Below are positions 48,631 to 61,506 of a stretch of DNA of 64,000 nt, one piece after another. A program made the translations under genes and the position numbers. The stretch is taken from contig VXAY01000126.1 of NCBI GenBank assembly GCA_013399855.1, positions 341,498 to 405,497 of the forward strand, given 5' to 3'. Numbering within the stretch: position 1 is the first letter of the stretch; every line of letters starts with the position of its first letter. Below the pieces are notes generated by a model. The model was not told where the DNA came from and made no database searches. It worked only from the letters and a program-made list of their open reading frames with translations. The stretch is from Oxyruncus cristatus (lineage: Eukaryota > Chordata > Aves > Passeriformes > Cotingidae).

Positions 48631-51600
48631 CTCTCCAATTATCCATTGTGCTGGAGGACCAGAATGTTCAATGTCCAAGAAGATAGTTGGAGTTTGTTAA
48701 AGGCAGACATTTGCAAAAAAACCCCAAAAAACCTCAAACACCACCAAAAATCCCTTATACTAAATGTTTCATATTTGTTTATTAATTTATTTATTTCGAT
48801 TTTTCATGTGAAGATTTGCTTTTTACTTTCTGTCCTAACTTTTTACCTCTCTTCCAATTTTTAAAAACAAGTGAATTGTTTTAGCAGGGCCTCCTGGAAG
48901 ACATCTTTCACCATCATCAAAACTCAGTGAAGATTAATGTTCACTGAAATGTTCTTTGGTCAAGTTCTTGCCTGCAGTGACTTTTCCGGTCTGCATACTG
49001 CAATGGTATTAGGGAGACAGACATTCTCCATGCTGCCGTCACAAACAAGGAAAGAAAACTGACCACCAGGTTCTGTCCTCCCCTTGCATTCTTCCCATCC
49101 CACTCTAATACACTTTCAGAGCTTTTCCTCAATGGCAGGGCGAGATAAACCAGCACTTGACCTACATTTCACTGTTTCTCCCCAGCGGTGATGTTCTGTG
49201 TGCTTGGCAAAAATGGAAAGGCACAGGTCATGGAACACATGAGCCCTGCCAGGAATGCACAGACCAGGGGAGTTTCTCCCAGCTAAAGCATGGTAAAATT
49301 TAGCATACAACAAACTGGATACATTCGTCTGCAAATACTGTTTACCACAAAGTCTAAAATCTCCTGCACTTAATCCAGTGCATGCCCTACATTGAACCAT
49401 AGGTTAAGTCTACTAATCCCTTCATTACGTATTTGCATACTGAAGGCTCCAATCAGTCTTGCCTCTGTTTTTTAAAATAATAATGTGTCCACTGCCTAAT
49501 AAACTGGGGCTAGTAATGTTTCACATAAGTAAGCATTTTTCCTTCCGTAATGCATATGGCATACAAGCTAATCATATTGCAGATCTCACATTGTTCATAC
49601 TAAGGATTTTCAAGCTTGCAATCTAGAAGTAGGTTCTTCAAATATAAGTTTAAGACGACTAAACATACTGCTTTCTTTTAGAACTCCTGAGTTATTCTAT
49701 CCTAGTTATTCAATCAAATTTAGCAATTTACAGGTGACTGGTATCTTTGCTAATACTCTTGTTAAAAAATGCACAGGAACCTCTTTAGATATTAACTCTG
49801 AGGTTATCAAAAGGGCCATTCTTTGTGTGCTGGAGTTTCCATTTAACAATAGAATCATACATGCACACACACAAAACAATTGAAGGCAAAAAAAAAAGAA
49901 AAAGAAAAAGCTCGCGAACACTCCTTGAGCTTTCAAGACTAACAGCGTAAATTTTTTTGTTTGTTTTAATCTTATTCCATTCTTGATATTTTATTCTCTG
50001 TATAGTGTTCAGTTCTGAGCACAAGAAGAAAACACGCTGCTCATAAATGCAGGAAAATGACCTGTTTTACTGGTCTTTTATCTGAATTAAGTTCATATGT
50101 TTCTGTAAATGCTGAAGTAGTAATAACTTCAGCTATAACTTCGCATCTCATTCATATTTTCCCCCCTCTGTTTTTGGAAATTGACCTTATTAAGATGACA
50201 TTTCCATGCACTAATATATAACACAACATACAAAGTCACCAGGAAAACTGAAAGGGAGAGAGACTAGAAGGAACTGCTGGTGTAAAACAGCCTTTAAAGT
50301 GAGTGTGCATACTCAGACATTGGTAGGTTTTGGAATGAATAACCTGTCCTGTACCTCAAAGGGATTAGTGACCTTTGCCCAACCAAAAGATAGTGCTTAG
50401 TGCTAGAGCAAGGGAAAGACAATGGTAATCTGCATCAGAAAAGAGCAGAATTCAAGTTTAAGAAAGCAAGACAGAAAGTGAAAGGAAGAAGAAAACTACA
50501 TAACTTCTTGATTTTACTCAGAACAAAAAAGACCCAGTCTGCTGTACCTTGTGTGAAAAGAAATACACTAATGGTTTTTCTACATAATCTTTTTTATAGG
50601 AGATAAAGAAAAAAAAAGATATATAAGAAAATTCAAAAATGTCATTCTAAAACCAATGTAAGGACTTCCAAAGAATGCCTCCAATGTCTGGCAGTTTGCT
50701 TTGGTGACTAACAGAGGTAAATAAACTGGGCAATCATAACCAACAGCTAGGCAACTCTCATATAACTGATAAACTTTTTACCAAGCTCAAGATGAAATCT
50801 AGGATGAAAAGAACTTCTTATGTCCTGAATAGCTAGAAATCCTATCTTGTTTAACATGTGAGGTTTTCCAGGCAATATGTGTCTTCTATCTTGTCTCTTG
50901 TAGAGTGTCAAGAAAACTGTTGGCAGTTTCACAAATAACAATAATATTAAACTGAACTGAAGATTTTCACAGGTAAGTTGTTTTGCTAACAACAATGGCC
51001 TCTCTAGAGACAAAGACCATGGTAATAATAAGAACAGAGGATTTAATCTTGATTTAGTCTTGGTTATGAACTACAAAGTTTTTAAAAGACCTACTTTTAA
51101 AATCATATTCTGCTCAGCAGCAGGAAGTTCCGAGTGCTATAGAACCCTTGTGGTACGAAGCGGAGAGAGACGTGCACTTTCACCAGCAAGTTGTATTTCA
51201 GCCATGGATTAATTGGCTGTGCATACTCATTGGGATGAAGGGAAAAACGGCCATGGGATAGCCCTATGGATCTGGAGTTGGCCACAATCCTAGTTTTGAT
51301 TTGTTGGTGAAGGATATTTGGGGAGGGTTTTTTATTTCTTTGGGCTCTATTATAATATTTACCAACTGTTCTCAATTATGTGACCCACGAAGCTTTGAGA
51401 AATAGGGATGAGTCTATTTAAATTTAATAAGTTTAAGATTTGTTCTAACACTTATCTTCTGCTACAGCAGGCATTTAGGTTGAAACTAGAAGCATGACAT
51501 GTATGCGGAAGTTCAGATGAGTAACATAGCTTTCACTGCTGATGTTAGTAGAGGGTTTAAAGAGACACAGGACTGAAATATTGGAAAGAATATATTCATG

Positions 51601-53460
51601 CAATGAATTACACCTGAGAGACCAGAGTTCAGTCTTCAGATGTTTGTATTGCTACCATACTAGATGGATACAAATTTCATGCATCCCTGCTTCATGCCTC
51701 CTTGCTCAGTGTGTTACTCTGCTAAACGTATTTTTAGGCTCTTTGATGTCCCTTTCATATCGTGTAGCTGTGGTGTCTCGTAACTGTCATGTCCAATATG
51801 GGAGAAATTATTCCCTTGGGTTTCATTGTGCCTGAATCACATTTGAGATTTAGCCCTAAATTAACAGAACTATTCAGCAACTGAATGTCTGTGGCAATTT
51901 CTCAATTGTTAAAGAAATGAGGAACAATCTGGCAAAGCCACATTAATACTACATTTGAATGAATTTTTGTTTCAATGTGAATTGCAGGCCTGATCTTTTA
52001 CCAATGAGGGAATACAAGAAAACTCTATGTCAAAATAAGTGGCACCAGACTGTCTTAGAGAATAAATTTAACCTATCTTTAATAACCTTAGTCTACATCG
52101 GTCTTCATAACTAATGCATTACTCTTCAGTTTACACAGCTACATATTAAAACAGTACATTTGGAGGCATTACAATATCACAGCCATGGTCAAAGAAGAAT
52201 CAGGTTGTCAAGCACAAATATGTGATTCAGGAGACATTGAATGTATCCTTGATTCACGTGCTGACTTACACTCTAAACTTGGCCAATTCATTTGCTCTGT
52301 TTTCTTTTTGAAAACCAAAGAAAATCTTTGAATGATTCATTCACCTTGCTTGTTTGGAAGGAAACACTGAAACACAAATAAGGTATTATTTTTAAATGCC
52401 AACTACTTTACTATAGAAATTTCTGCTTCACTCCCTTGGTCTGTAATTTCTGACAACTGAAAGCATTGAATTAAAGTCACTTTAAAGCTATTATGCGTGT
52501 CATGTCATGTTAGAAGGTAAACTTATCAATTACAATGTTTTCCAAATAGTTTCAACAAACAGCATTCCACAGGGACACTAATATCCAAACTCACTGTGTT
52601 GTCTTTTTGAAAGAAAATTCCAAAGAAAAAACCTAAGTTTTAATAGTCACAAAATGCTCAACAGCCAAGGTTAAGTGAAATATATACATATATATATATA
52701 ATTTTTTTACCCCTCTTTCATTACATAATTCTCAACTGAAGGGAGATGACTTTACATTGAACAATGTCAGGAGTTGAATACCACTAAGTAATAAGGTCCT
52801 GTACAAAACAATACAGATTTTCAAAAAAAAACCCCAACTTTAAATCTGTATTACTCCTCATTTGACATGCACAGAAAATGTCTTAATTGATTTTGAGATC
52901 AGCAGGTTTACTGGTGTAGCAAGCTGTACAGAGCCGGACAGCACTCATGCATCATCTTACTAAGTGAATGGACAAACCTGTACCTCAGGAACTTAGGACT
53001 GTTTTACTACCCAGAAGTATTGCAGTAGAGAAGAAGTCCTATGCAGAAAATGCATGCACTCATTCAAAATGTCCTATATGAAGTTTTTTAAAAGAAGTAG
53101 TACTGGTATTTTAAAGCCATGAAAGAGTCAATCCTGTCAATGTAAATATTCGAAAAATCCAAATACTACGTAAGAAACCTAAAATCATGCCTGGGGATTA
53201 TACAGTTCATTTGCTCAAATAATAGAGACTTTAAGGAAAATTGAGGTAGAATAATGAAACCCTTGAGACTACAGATGGGGTTTCTTCCTCTATGAAAAAT
53301 GCATAACTCTGTGGAAGTGGAATGACTGGATGTTAAACTGGATTAGCTACAAAGGAGTCTTGATATTAAGAAGCAAGAGTATCTGGGCTGATGGATCAGG
53401 AACACTGTTTTCCACCAAGGAGCAGAAGCAGCCTGCATGAAGAACCACAGTCACTGTGCT
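48631..53460. other. AT-rich non-coding sequence
   Basis: About 4.8 kb with no recognised gene or interspersed repeat. A (TA)n run occupies 52681-52701. Frames of 60-97 codons on both strands have no motif. Confidence 0.5.
52681..52701. repeat. (TA)n simple repeat
   Basis: About ten TA units with one C interruption, followed by a T run. Confidence 0.9.
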
Positions 53461-53840
53461 GCATTGGAAGGGGCACAGAAGGATCATCGAGTCCAACTCC
53501 TGGCCCTGAACAGGACCATCCCCAAGAGTCACACAATTGTGACCAATTCCCTAGGGAGACTGTTCTAGTGCTCAACCACCCTTTGGGTGAAAAACTTTTT
53601 CCTGATATCCAACTTAAACCTCCTTGATGCAGCTTCATGCCGTTTCTTCGGGTCCTATCACTGGTCATCACAGAGAAGAGATCAGTGTCTGACCCTCCAC
53701 TTCCCCTCGTGAGGAAGTTGAAAACTTTAGTGAGGTCTCCCCTCAGTCTCCTCCAGGCTGAAAAAACCAAGTGACCTCAGCCATTCCTCATACGGCTTCC
53801 CCTCCAGACCTCCTTGTGGCCCTCCTTTGAACACTTTCTA
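53461..53840 (-). mobile_element. CR1 LINE fragment, 3' part
   Basis: The plus strand reads as CR1 in reverse: GGATCATCGAGTCCAACTCC, ACCAATTCCCTAGGGAGACT, GTGCTCAACCACCCTTTGGG, TTCTTCGGGTCCTATCACTG, then GAGGTCTCCCCTCAGTCTCC and TCCTCCAGGCTGAA. It ends in CTCCTTTGAACACTTTCTAA. About 380 bp cover the end of ORF2 and most of the 3' UTR, but the terminal octamer repeat is missing on the left. The 124-codon minus-strand frame here is CR1-derived and not a gene. Confidence 0.93.
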
Positions 53841-54052
53841 AATTTAGAAATGATTAGGTATTAAATAGAGGATTAGATGTTGCAAAGTAGGACATCCTTC
53901 TTCCATTTCTATGGGTTTAAAAAGTTCATAGTAACATCCCTTGGTTATTTATTAATACTTTACAAACTTTTTTGTAATGAGGCATTAATACAACATCTCC
54001 TTGTTCCTCCTAAACCTTTGACAAGTATATACATAAAAAATAGAGAGCATGA

Positions 54053-54180
54053 GAAAATAAAAATAAAATAAATTAAAAAATAAAATAAAATAAAATGAAA
54101 TAAAATAAAATAAAAACTAAACTAAACTAAACTAAACTAAACTAAACTAAAATAAAATAAAATAAAACAACAAACAAAAA
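54053..54180 (+). repeat. Compound pentanucleotide repeat (AAAAT)n-(ACTAA)7-(AATAA)n
   Basis: AAAAT-type units at 54053-54115 give way to seven perfect ACTAA units at 54116-54150, and then return to AATAA-type units up to about 54168 with an A/C-rich tail. The change of unit inside one array points to a point mutation that later spread by slippage. Confidence 0.95.
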
Positions 54181-57100
54181 ATTTTGTGCCTAACTAGGAC
54201 CATGTTTGACAAAAACTGAACATGTTTCTTGACTGCAGGTCACTTTCGATTAATATAGACTGTGAGACTCAGCTGAGTATTGTAGAAGGCTGTCATGAAG
54301 GGAGAAAACAGCATGAATAAAGAAGACAGAGGAGAGGCAAGGAAGTAGGCTCTGCAAAGGGAGTTCCCTACAGAATTACCAAGTCTACAGAGGAAAGATT
54401 TAAGGTATGTGAAGAATGAAACTGGAGTGTCATGAGTTTTGCTTAACTGAAGAGGGTTGTTGGTGACAGGCATGTCAGATTTTGCCTTTTTCTATGAAGG
54501 TGTTTAGGCACTTGGATATCAGTGTCTATTTCTATTATCATCAGCCCTCTTTATAGCCGATAAATGGGCCTACTGCTTTTCCTCCAAGTTTCCCTCAGTG
54601 ACTTGCAAACCTTCAGGTGCTGCTTGGACTTTGGCTAATCCCCTTTGTATTTACAGTACCTAGGTGGCTCCCTGAGTGTATAACCAGTCTAAGTCTCCAA
54701 CTCTTCACCTATCTTCCTGACTTAGCCTCATCTGCAAACTGCCATTCTTGTAGCCAACAGTCCTGTGTAAATCAAAGAAAATTTGGAAGCAAAGAGTGTG
54801 TGGAATTGTTTTTCCTGGTTAGCCAGGCCACTGTGAAGGGTGGAAAACACTGTGTCCTCCTGTTGGCTCCTCTTTCACATAAGCGTAGATGTCAGAGCGT
54901 GCTTTCACATCAGTGCAAATGAACACAGCTTTTTAGCCTATTTATATTTCTTCCAAGTTTTCTAATTTGGTCAGTGAACTAATAAATAAATTAATAAATA
55001 CATAAAATAATCCATATTCTATTGCAGCATCTAGTTCTCTTTTGGTTCAAATGGCAAAGGTCTTCATTTTGGGAACTAAAAGAAACTGACTTCTATCCTC
55101 TTTGCTGTACATATGTTGTCTGGCTAAGCACAGATGTGTGCACCCATGGATGTAACAAGGGAATGAGATACATGTTGGTGCCAGAGTTCTGGGGTGAGAC
55201 AAACATGAGCCCAGAGAGTTTAGCAGCACTGCTCAGAGCATAGCATGTTCTTTCCTGGAAGACTACATAGGTCTTTGTGAATATACTCAGGCATTAACAC
55301 TGCTCATCTGTTAGAGGGACAAATCCACCCATGTGCACGTTTGTCAAGCAAAAACTGGTAATGTTAGAAAATTACGGCTACGTGTGGATGTGAAAGTATA
55401 TCTGCCTCTTGGATGCAGTGGAGCAAAGGCTGGACATATTTGATGTTTTACTATCTGCAAAATGAACTGAATTTATCTGACAATAGTGAGATGCTTGAAT
55501 TTGTCTGGATGCCCTAAAGTATGAATGATTCACCAAGAGGGCTCTGCCAGGCTGCTGTCTATCATTGTGGGCATTCCTTCCTGCAACAGCAATACGTCCA
55601 TGAGGCTTCAGCTTTTTTAATCCAATTAGCAAAATTCATGCCACAATTAACCAATTTATCATTCTTAGGTGGAAATATTTCTAGAAACTTTCTGTGACTG
55701 GGATACTAGATATTTTGCTCAGGGCCTACCTATGTTCTCAGCTGACAGTAACTATTGGGTCCAAAGCAATTGCTACATTTCTTTCTTCACATAGTATGTT
55801 TCCAGATGATAGGAAGCTAGCGGGCAGGCAAGGGAGTGGTGTCCATTTTAAAAGCTTTTTGCATGTTTAAAAACAATGACACGGAGGATTTCACAGTGTG
55901 ACTTCACTGCCCAAATTGTACATGCTGAAACTTTGAGATGTTCATATTGTTTATATAGTTTTTATTGGCAGCACCCAAAGGAATCACAAAAAGCCATGGA
56001 CATACAAATAAAATCTAACTCAACAGAGGTCAAAAGAAAAGAATGACAAAGGAGAAAAAAGGAGAAACATTAATAAAAATCACCATACAGTCTTGCACAT
56101 TGGACAGATTTCTCTAGCAGCTCTAATGAAATTTCATTAATAATAGCAGGGACCACATAACCGGCTGTTATCTCTTGTTCAAAGATATCGGGCATTTGTT
56201 TGAAAGACTGGATGTGGAAAGAGAAACTGGGGGAGGAAATCAGGTCAGAAATTTGAGTTCCTCCAATGAATTTCTCTGTTGCTTAATTTGTACGCTATTG
56301 ACAATGCCCATAGTATGTATGCCCATACTATGCTGACTGTAATTCTGTGACTACATCTAGCAGAGTAAAATTTGATTTCAGATGAGATTTCAACATATAT
56401 AGAAATAATTGTGCATAGGGCTGCATTACAGGAAAGGTACTGTAGTCTCATTATCCAATACAAAGTCTAGAAGCTAGCAAATTTCTGACTATTTTTGGGA
56501 ACATTGCAGCTATTGGTTATGGACAACAGAGGTGGATCTGCTTGTGTCTAGGTTTTCACAGTATCCAGATGTATGGTGAGAGCTACTGATCCCACACAGA
56601 TATATAAGTGTCTCAAACTTTACACAGGAATGTCCAATGAGTACTAGTGCTGAGCAAAAATTGTATGCTCCAATTTAAAGCTTGCTGTCCAAGCAGGTGC
56701 ATGATTTTCTTGCCTTTTCCCTTCTCTGAACTATATTTCAGTTAAAAATTGAGGTGGGAACAAAGTACGCAGGAAATTTTAAACATCCTTATTTTCACTG
56801 GCAGAATTTTGGTAGCAACATATGTTTTATTCTAATACTGCTAGAAGAGATTGAGTTGCACAAACTGATGATTAAACCAGTTGGACTTAAATTGTCTTAT
56901 CAGGCACAATAGTACAATAGATTTGAAAGGTGCTGAAAAAGTGAAATCATTCATCCAAGCAAACTAAAAATCTAGTAACACAGTTTAATGTAGGATTCTG
57001 CAAACCTGATCTGTACACATGCATTTGCCTTATTCTATTCAACTATACCAAGTATTGCTATCAACTGTATTTCAAGTATGTTTCAGTCAATTTTTGAAAG

Positions 57101-57531
57101 CTATCTGTGTCTTCCAAGGTTAGAAACTGCAATCTGGCTATTTCACCAAGAACTATAAACTGAAATTGTTGACCAATTTGTAAAGCAATTACATTTTTAC
57201 CTTCTGCTCCATTTTTCATAAAAATAAAACTTTCTAAAAAAGGTTTTTAAACTGTCATTTTCAGTCAGGTAAGTACTCATTTTCTATTTCATGAAAAAAA
57301 ATATATGGTACTTCAGGCCAGAGGAAATGAAACTTACAGTGGGATGTTTTCCGTTGAATTAAATGCTGTAGTTGAGTACAGAGAGTTGGGGATCTGTGCT
57401 AGAAAAAACCACTGGTGTGGAAGGGGCTGACTGGAATGAGGCAAGATATGATGTACAAACTCCATCCCAGACAGAGGATGGTGTCAGATTTGGTCTTGAT
57501 TTTGTATATTCAATAATAAAATCCTAATACC
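54181..57531. other. Non-coding sequence
   Basis: No gene or interspersed repeat recognised. An A/T-rich taaata run lies near 54980-55010. Confidence 0.5.
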
Positions 57532-58702
57532 TGTTTAGGAAACATCTGTCAAGGTGAAGTTTGTTCTTCTCATGTTGTCATTTGTAGTTGTCTCTAAAAC
57601 AACTCCAACATTACTTTTAGAAAATAATACCAAAGCAATGGCCTTTTATTCAGGAGACATCAGTGGTTTTTATGGGAATTCTTCAACAGCCATGGCCCAG
57701 AGGCCCAAGTATATTGTTCACACCACCAGAGATATTCACCGGAGATTTTCAGAGCTGCACTACTGTCACAGGTTCACTTGTTCTAAAAAATCTAAGCAAA
57801 GAATTTTCCCCTTCCCCCTGCCCCACTGTGTAGGAGGGATGTTGAATGGGCAGGTTGGTTTTTGTCTTGGATATTTTACTAAAACAAAAGAACTGACCAG
57901 CAGATTTGACATTCCAGGCTGATGGCTCTGGAAAGTCTGTGGGGACCGACGAGGAGGTTTTTTTTCTTTTCTTTCCCCTCTCCTGGAAAATGAGACACAC
58001 AGTTTGTTGTTGCCTGAACTGACAGAAGGTGTGGGTTGGAGGGGCTCCGAGGTTGCTTTGTTCTCAGCCTGGTCATCTGGCTCGTTTAGGTTTTTTTCTG
58101 GCCCCGGTTTGCCTGCACCCTGTTTCTGCCCCCAGTGCGGACCTGTTGGACTTCATTGGAGAGGAATTATTTGGGAAGAAAATTATTTCCTTCCCTCCTC
58201 CACTCCTGTTTTTGGCAGCGGTTTTTGTCCACATCGGGAAAGAAAGGGGAAGTCACATGGCCAGCTGCAGACAGTGTGAGTTCCCTTTGGGAAGAACCCT
58301 TCTTTCTCTTTTTCCCGTTCCGGGTGACAGGGAGGGTAGATCTCCATTTCGACTCCTCCAGCACACCCAGGGCCCCCACGTGGAGACATCCAGTGATCCA
58401 ACAGCGCCCCCTGCTGACTGTGGTTAGAATTGCATCAAAAAGTGCAAACTGAACTGTTTTTTTTTTTTTGAAGGGGGTTTGTGGGTATAGGATTATTGTT
58501 CGGTTGGGGTTTTTGGGTTGTTTTTTTGTTCTGCCAATACACACCTACCCTTTAATAAAGGGCTGTTATTTTTCCTTTCTCCACATTTTCTCAATTGGAG
58601 CCTCTTAACTTCTGATTTACAATTGCTTAGAGGGAGGAGTTTTGGTCTTCCTCATAACTCATCCTCCTTAGCAAAACACTTCTGTCTCATTAAACCGAGA
58701 CA
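57532..58702 (+). mobile_element. Solo LTR of an avian endogenous retrovirus, ERVL-like
   Basis: The right part is LTR-like. A GC-richer U3 is followed by a TATA-like TATAG (58486-58490), a polyadenylation signal AATAAA (58554-58559), then a U5 ending CTGTCTCATTAAACCGAGACA. That terminus is characteristic of a large bird LTR group. A PBS does not follow, so it is not a 5' proviral LTR. The left end is less certain. Choosing TG at 57532 gives an imperfect 6-bp flanking repeat (AATACC at 57526-57531, AATACT at 58703-58708) and a length of about 1.17 kb. The true element may be shorter. A 122-codon frame at 57554-57922 with a hydrophobic N-terminus lies in the left part and has no recognised family. 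Confidence 0.6.
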
Positions 58703-59179
58703 AATACTATCATGCTGGAAACTAAAGTTTGCCTAGCAGAGGTATCTAAAAACTACATCTAGCAAAGAATTTACTTTTCTGTTCTAAAGAAGCTTGTGAC
58801 TTTTTGGTTTTAGTTTTCATTTGTAAACCTGGCAATACAATTCTAAACTTTCATGACTAGCGGGAATAAAAGAAACATATTGTCTGGGAAAAACATGGAA
58901 AAGTTTCCTTGGAAACATATTTCTAAGAAATCCATTTTTTTCCCTAATGGTAAATTCGTTAAACTCAGAGCTGGTACAGGCAGGTGCACCTCTGCATAAA
59001 AGCTTTCCTACTTAGTAGGTCTCTGATATTTTTAGTCCATAACAGTATATACACTTCTCGGAGAGAACAAGAATAAGTAGAAGCTGAGCAGCTGACCTCC
59101 AAAATTAATATTTCATGCCCTGATTGAAATGTCTTGCTATAATATCATAGCAAAGCAATCTCAACCTAATATTTATGTG
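58703..59179. other. Non-coding spacer between two LTRs
   Basis: No recognised feature. There is no primer-binding site after the left LTR and no gag/pol similarity, so the flanking LTRs are not two ends of one provirus. Confidence 0.55.
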
Positions 59180-59871
59180 TGTGCTGGTTTAAAAGTAAAC
59201 TAGGGGAAGAAATGAACCCAACTCAAGTGAGATTACAAGTCAGAGTCACAATTTACTAAGAAGATTACAATAAATGCAATGATACAAAGAAAACTGGTTT
59301 TAACTCCCAAAGACAGATGTATAACCCAGCACCCTGGGACAAGAACAGAACAGTGTTCATTAGCCCCTGTTCTGAGCACCATGTGGCTCCCCCTGGGGGC
59401 AAAGTGAAAGGAAAGGATTGGTCCAGATGATGGTCACAGTCCCATTGAAGTAATGATCGCATTTGAGAGTGTCAGTCACAGTCCTGTTGGAGTTCTGGTC
59501 TGCCTCTCGATCCAAAAAGTGGTACCAGAAGTCCCAGAACCTGAAGTTTATAAATGCTCAGGTTCACGTGGGAATGCCCAGTACCTCCCCCAGGAGTTTC
59601 ACAATCGGTGGTTTGCTCTGTGAGTCATGGGATATTTTTGCAATCTTCGATGGTCTAGGTCATTGCAGCTGCCTATTATGCCAATCCAAGCCCATTAGCA
59701 GACATGACCCCTCAGGCTGGGTGTGAAGGTATTAATGCCTTTCTGGAGGGGAGTTATCAGAGCTGAGCCATTAGCGTGAAAACAAAAGAACACTCCCCTG
59801 CCTCGGAGGTTTTCTTTAACACCCAGCTTGTAGCCTGAGGTGTGCCATGGGCACCTGCTCCAAACAATCCA
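59180..59871 (-). mobile_element. Solo LTR of an avian endogenous retrovirus, minus orientation
   Basis: The plus strand begins TGTGCTGGTTTAAAAGTAAAC and ends GCTCCAAACAATCCA, both typical ends of a widespread bird LTR seen in reverse. On the minus strand it has a TATA box (TTTATAAA around 59547-59555) between a 5' U3-like half and a 3' half ending ...TTTAAACCAGCACA. ATTTAT occurs at 59171-59176 and again at 59871-59876, a possible target-site duplication. The exact left edge is blurred by a TGTGTGTG run. The length is about 690 bp with no internal retroviral genes. Preservation is good, which suggests a fairly recent insertion. Confidence 0.75.
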
Positions 59872-61214
59872 TTTATTAATATTCCATCATAAATGACATA
59901 GAGAGTGTATAATATGCAGTTTTTGTTATACTCACATAGTGATAAACTGGTCCCAGCCCCTGTAAGTAGGATAACGTGAGGCCAAATCATGCCATTATAC
60001 AGAAATGCCAAGAGAGTAATGTCTTGTGAAACCTCCTTATTTCTCTGCAGAAGATATGAAGAATTAAACAAGGTGACGCATTTAGACTACTTCTTTCCTC
60101 ACTGTACCACAAGCACATGTGGGAGAGAGGAGCAGACATCGGCTAGACCCTCTTCATGACATACGTTCTTCATAACGTGTTTCCATAATCAACCAGCAGA
60201 ACATGAGAGAACATCTATGTGCTACACCTAATCTTTTTCAGAACAATGTGATATAGCAAACAATGTAGTAGTGTATGAGTTTATTGGTACTTTTCTGTAG
60301 TCCTAGTGTTGAGTCTACTTGTCATATTCCTTTAGGACACTATGTGTTGCATAGTAAAGCTCAATCTTTCTCCAAACCAGACAGATGAGAACCTGAAGCA
60401 CAACCTTAAACACAGAAATTAAAGAGACCATTTTGAGAAACAATTCCCGTTCTCCTCTGTTGGCTAGAAAGAGAACTGTGAAGTGAGAAGCCTAGGAAAC
60501 TTCCCTCATCATATGAATCCAGTTATCAGCAAGCCACTTTAAAGAAAAAGCATGACCAGAATGTTGCAGTTTTGTCCTATAAGTGATCTCCTTGTAGTCC
60601 CTGATCTCCAATCAGTGACATAGAGTGATGCATATAATTTACTACAGAACAGGATAGTATATGACTTATAATTTGACTTTTTAAGTCAATTGACTGAAGA
60701 ACAGAATTCTGCAGTGCATTTCAAAAAACAGGCAAACAAAAACATAAATCTGTATCTAGCATTAAAATGGAACTTGTAAAAATCATTGCTGGTTTAATTG
60801 CATCTCTGCCCATTTGCAAAATAATGTCAATTATCCTGTGAATCATCTGACTTCATTTAATATTGTTATGTTCCATATGCTATTGCAACTGTGGCCTCAG
60901 GTCTTATGACATTGGAGATGATTGGTCAGGCAGTCAGAAGACCTACGCGCTTGTACATGAGGTATATCAGCATGAATTTATAGTAGATATTAATGATTTT
61001 TCAAGCGAAGAAAGATATACTAGTATTTCACAATGATCTTTATTTAAAGTTTAGAAAGCCTTTTAATTTCTTTTAGTTCAGAATTATTATATGTGACTTG
61101 TTATATTGTCATTCACTGCAATGCTGTTATAAAAATGATCAGGAAGGTGTATTTGGGCATAACGTACATTTCACTACATGCATGAAAGAAAAAAGTATGT
61201 TATTTAAGCTTGAA
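59872..61214. other. Non-coding sequence
   Basis: No gene or repeat recognised. Confidence 0.5.
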
Positions 61215-61506
61215 GAGCAAAGAAGGTTCAGACATTAGGAAGTTCTAGAAATAAGGTTGCTCTGCTCTGTCAGTGGAGATTTAGTTCAGATATTAGGAAA
61301 ACATTCTTCATCCACAGGGTGGAACAGGCTCTCCAGGGAAGTAGTCACACCACCAGGTCTGACAGAGTTGAAGAAGTGCTTGGACAGTGCTCTCAGGCAC
61401 ATGATGTGATTCCTGGGGTCATCCCATGCAAAGACAGAAGCTGGACTTCAGTGATCCTCATGGGTCACTTCTAGCTCAGGATATTCTATGATTCTATGAT
61501 TCTGTG
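61215..61506 (+). mobile_element. CR1 LINE fragment, 3' end with distinct 3' UTR
   Basis: It reads TTCAGATATTAGGAAAACAT, TGGAACAGGCTCTCCAGGGA, TGATTCCTGGGGTCATCCCA, CTTCTAGCTCAGGATATTCT, and ends with three octamers (ATTCTATG, ATTCTATG, ATTCTGTG; 61483-61506). The 3' UTR differs from that of the copies at 25.3 and 34.4 kb, so it belongs to another CR1 subfamily. The left edge is uncertain: TTCAGACATTAGGAAGTTCT at 61228 looks like a partial second copy of the first block. Confidence 0.9.

Noticed and set aside
57532..59871. A single provirus bounded by the two LTRs
   Set aside because: The LTRs differ in sequence and lie in opposite orientation. The 477-bp spacer has no primer-binding site or retroviral coding similarity.
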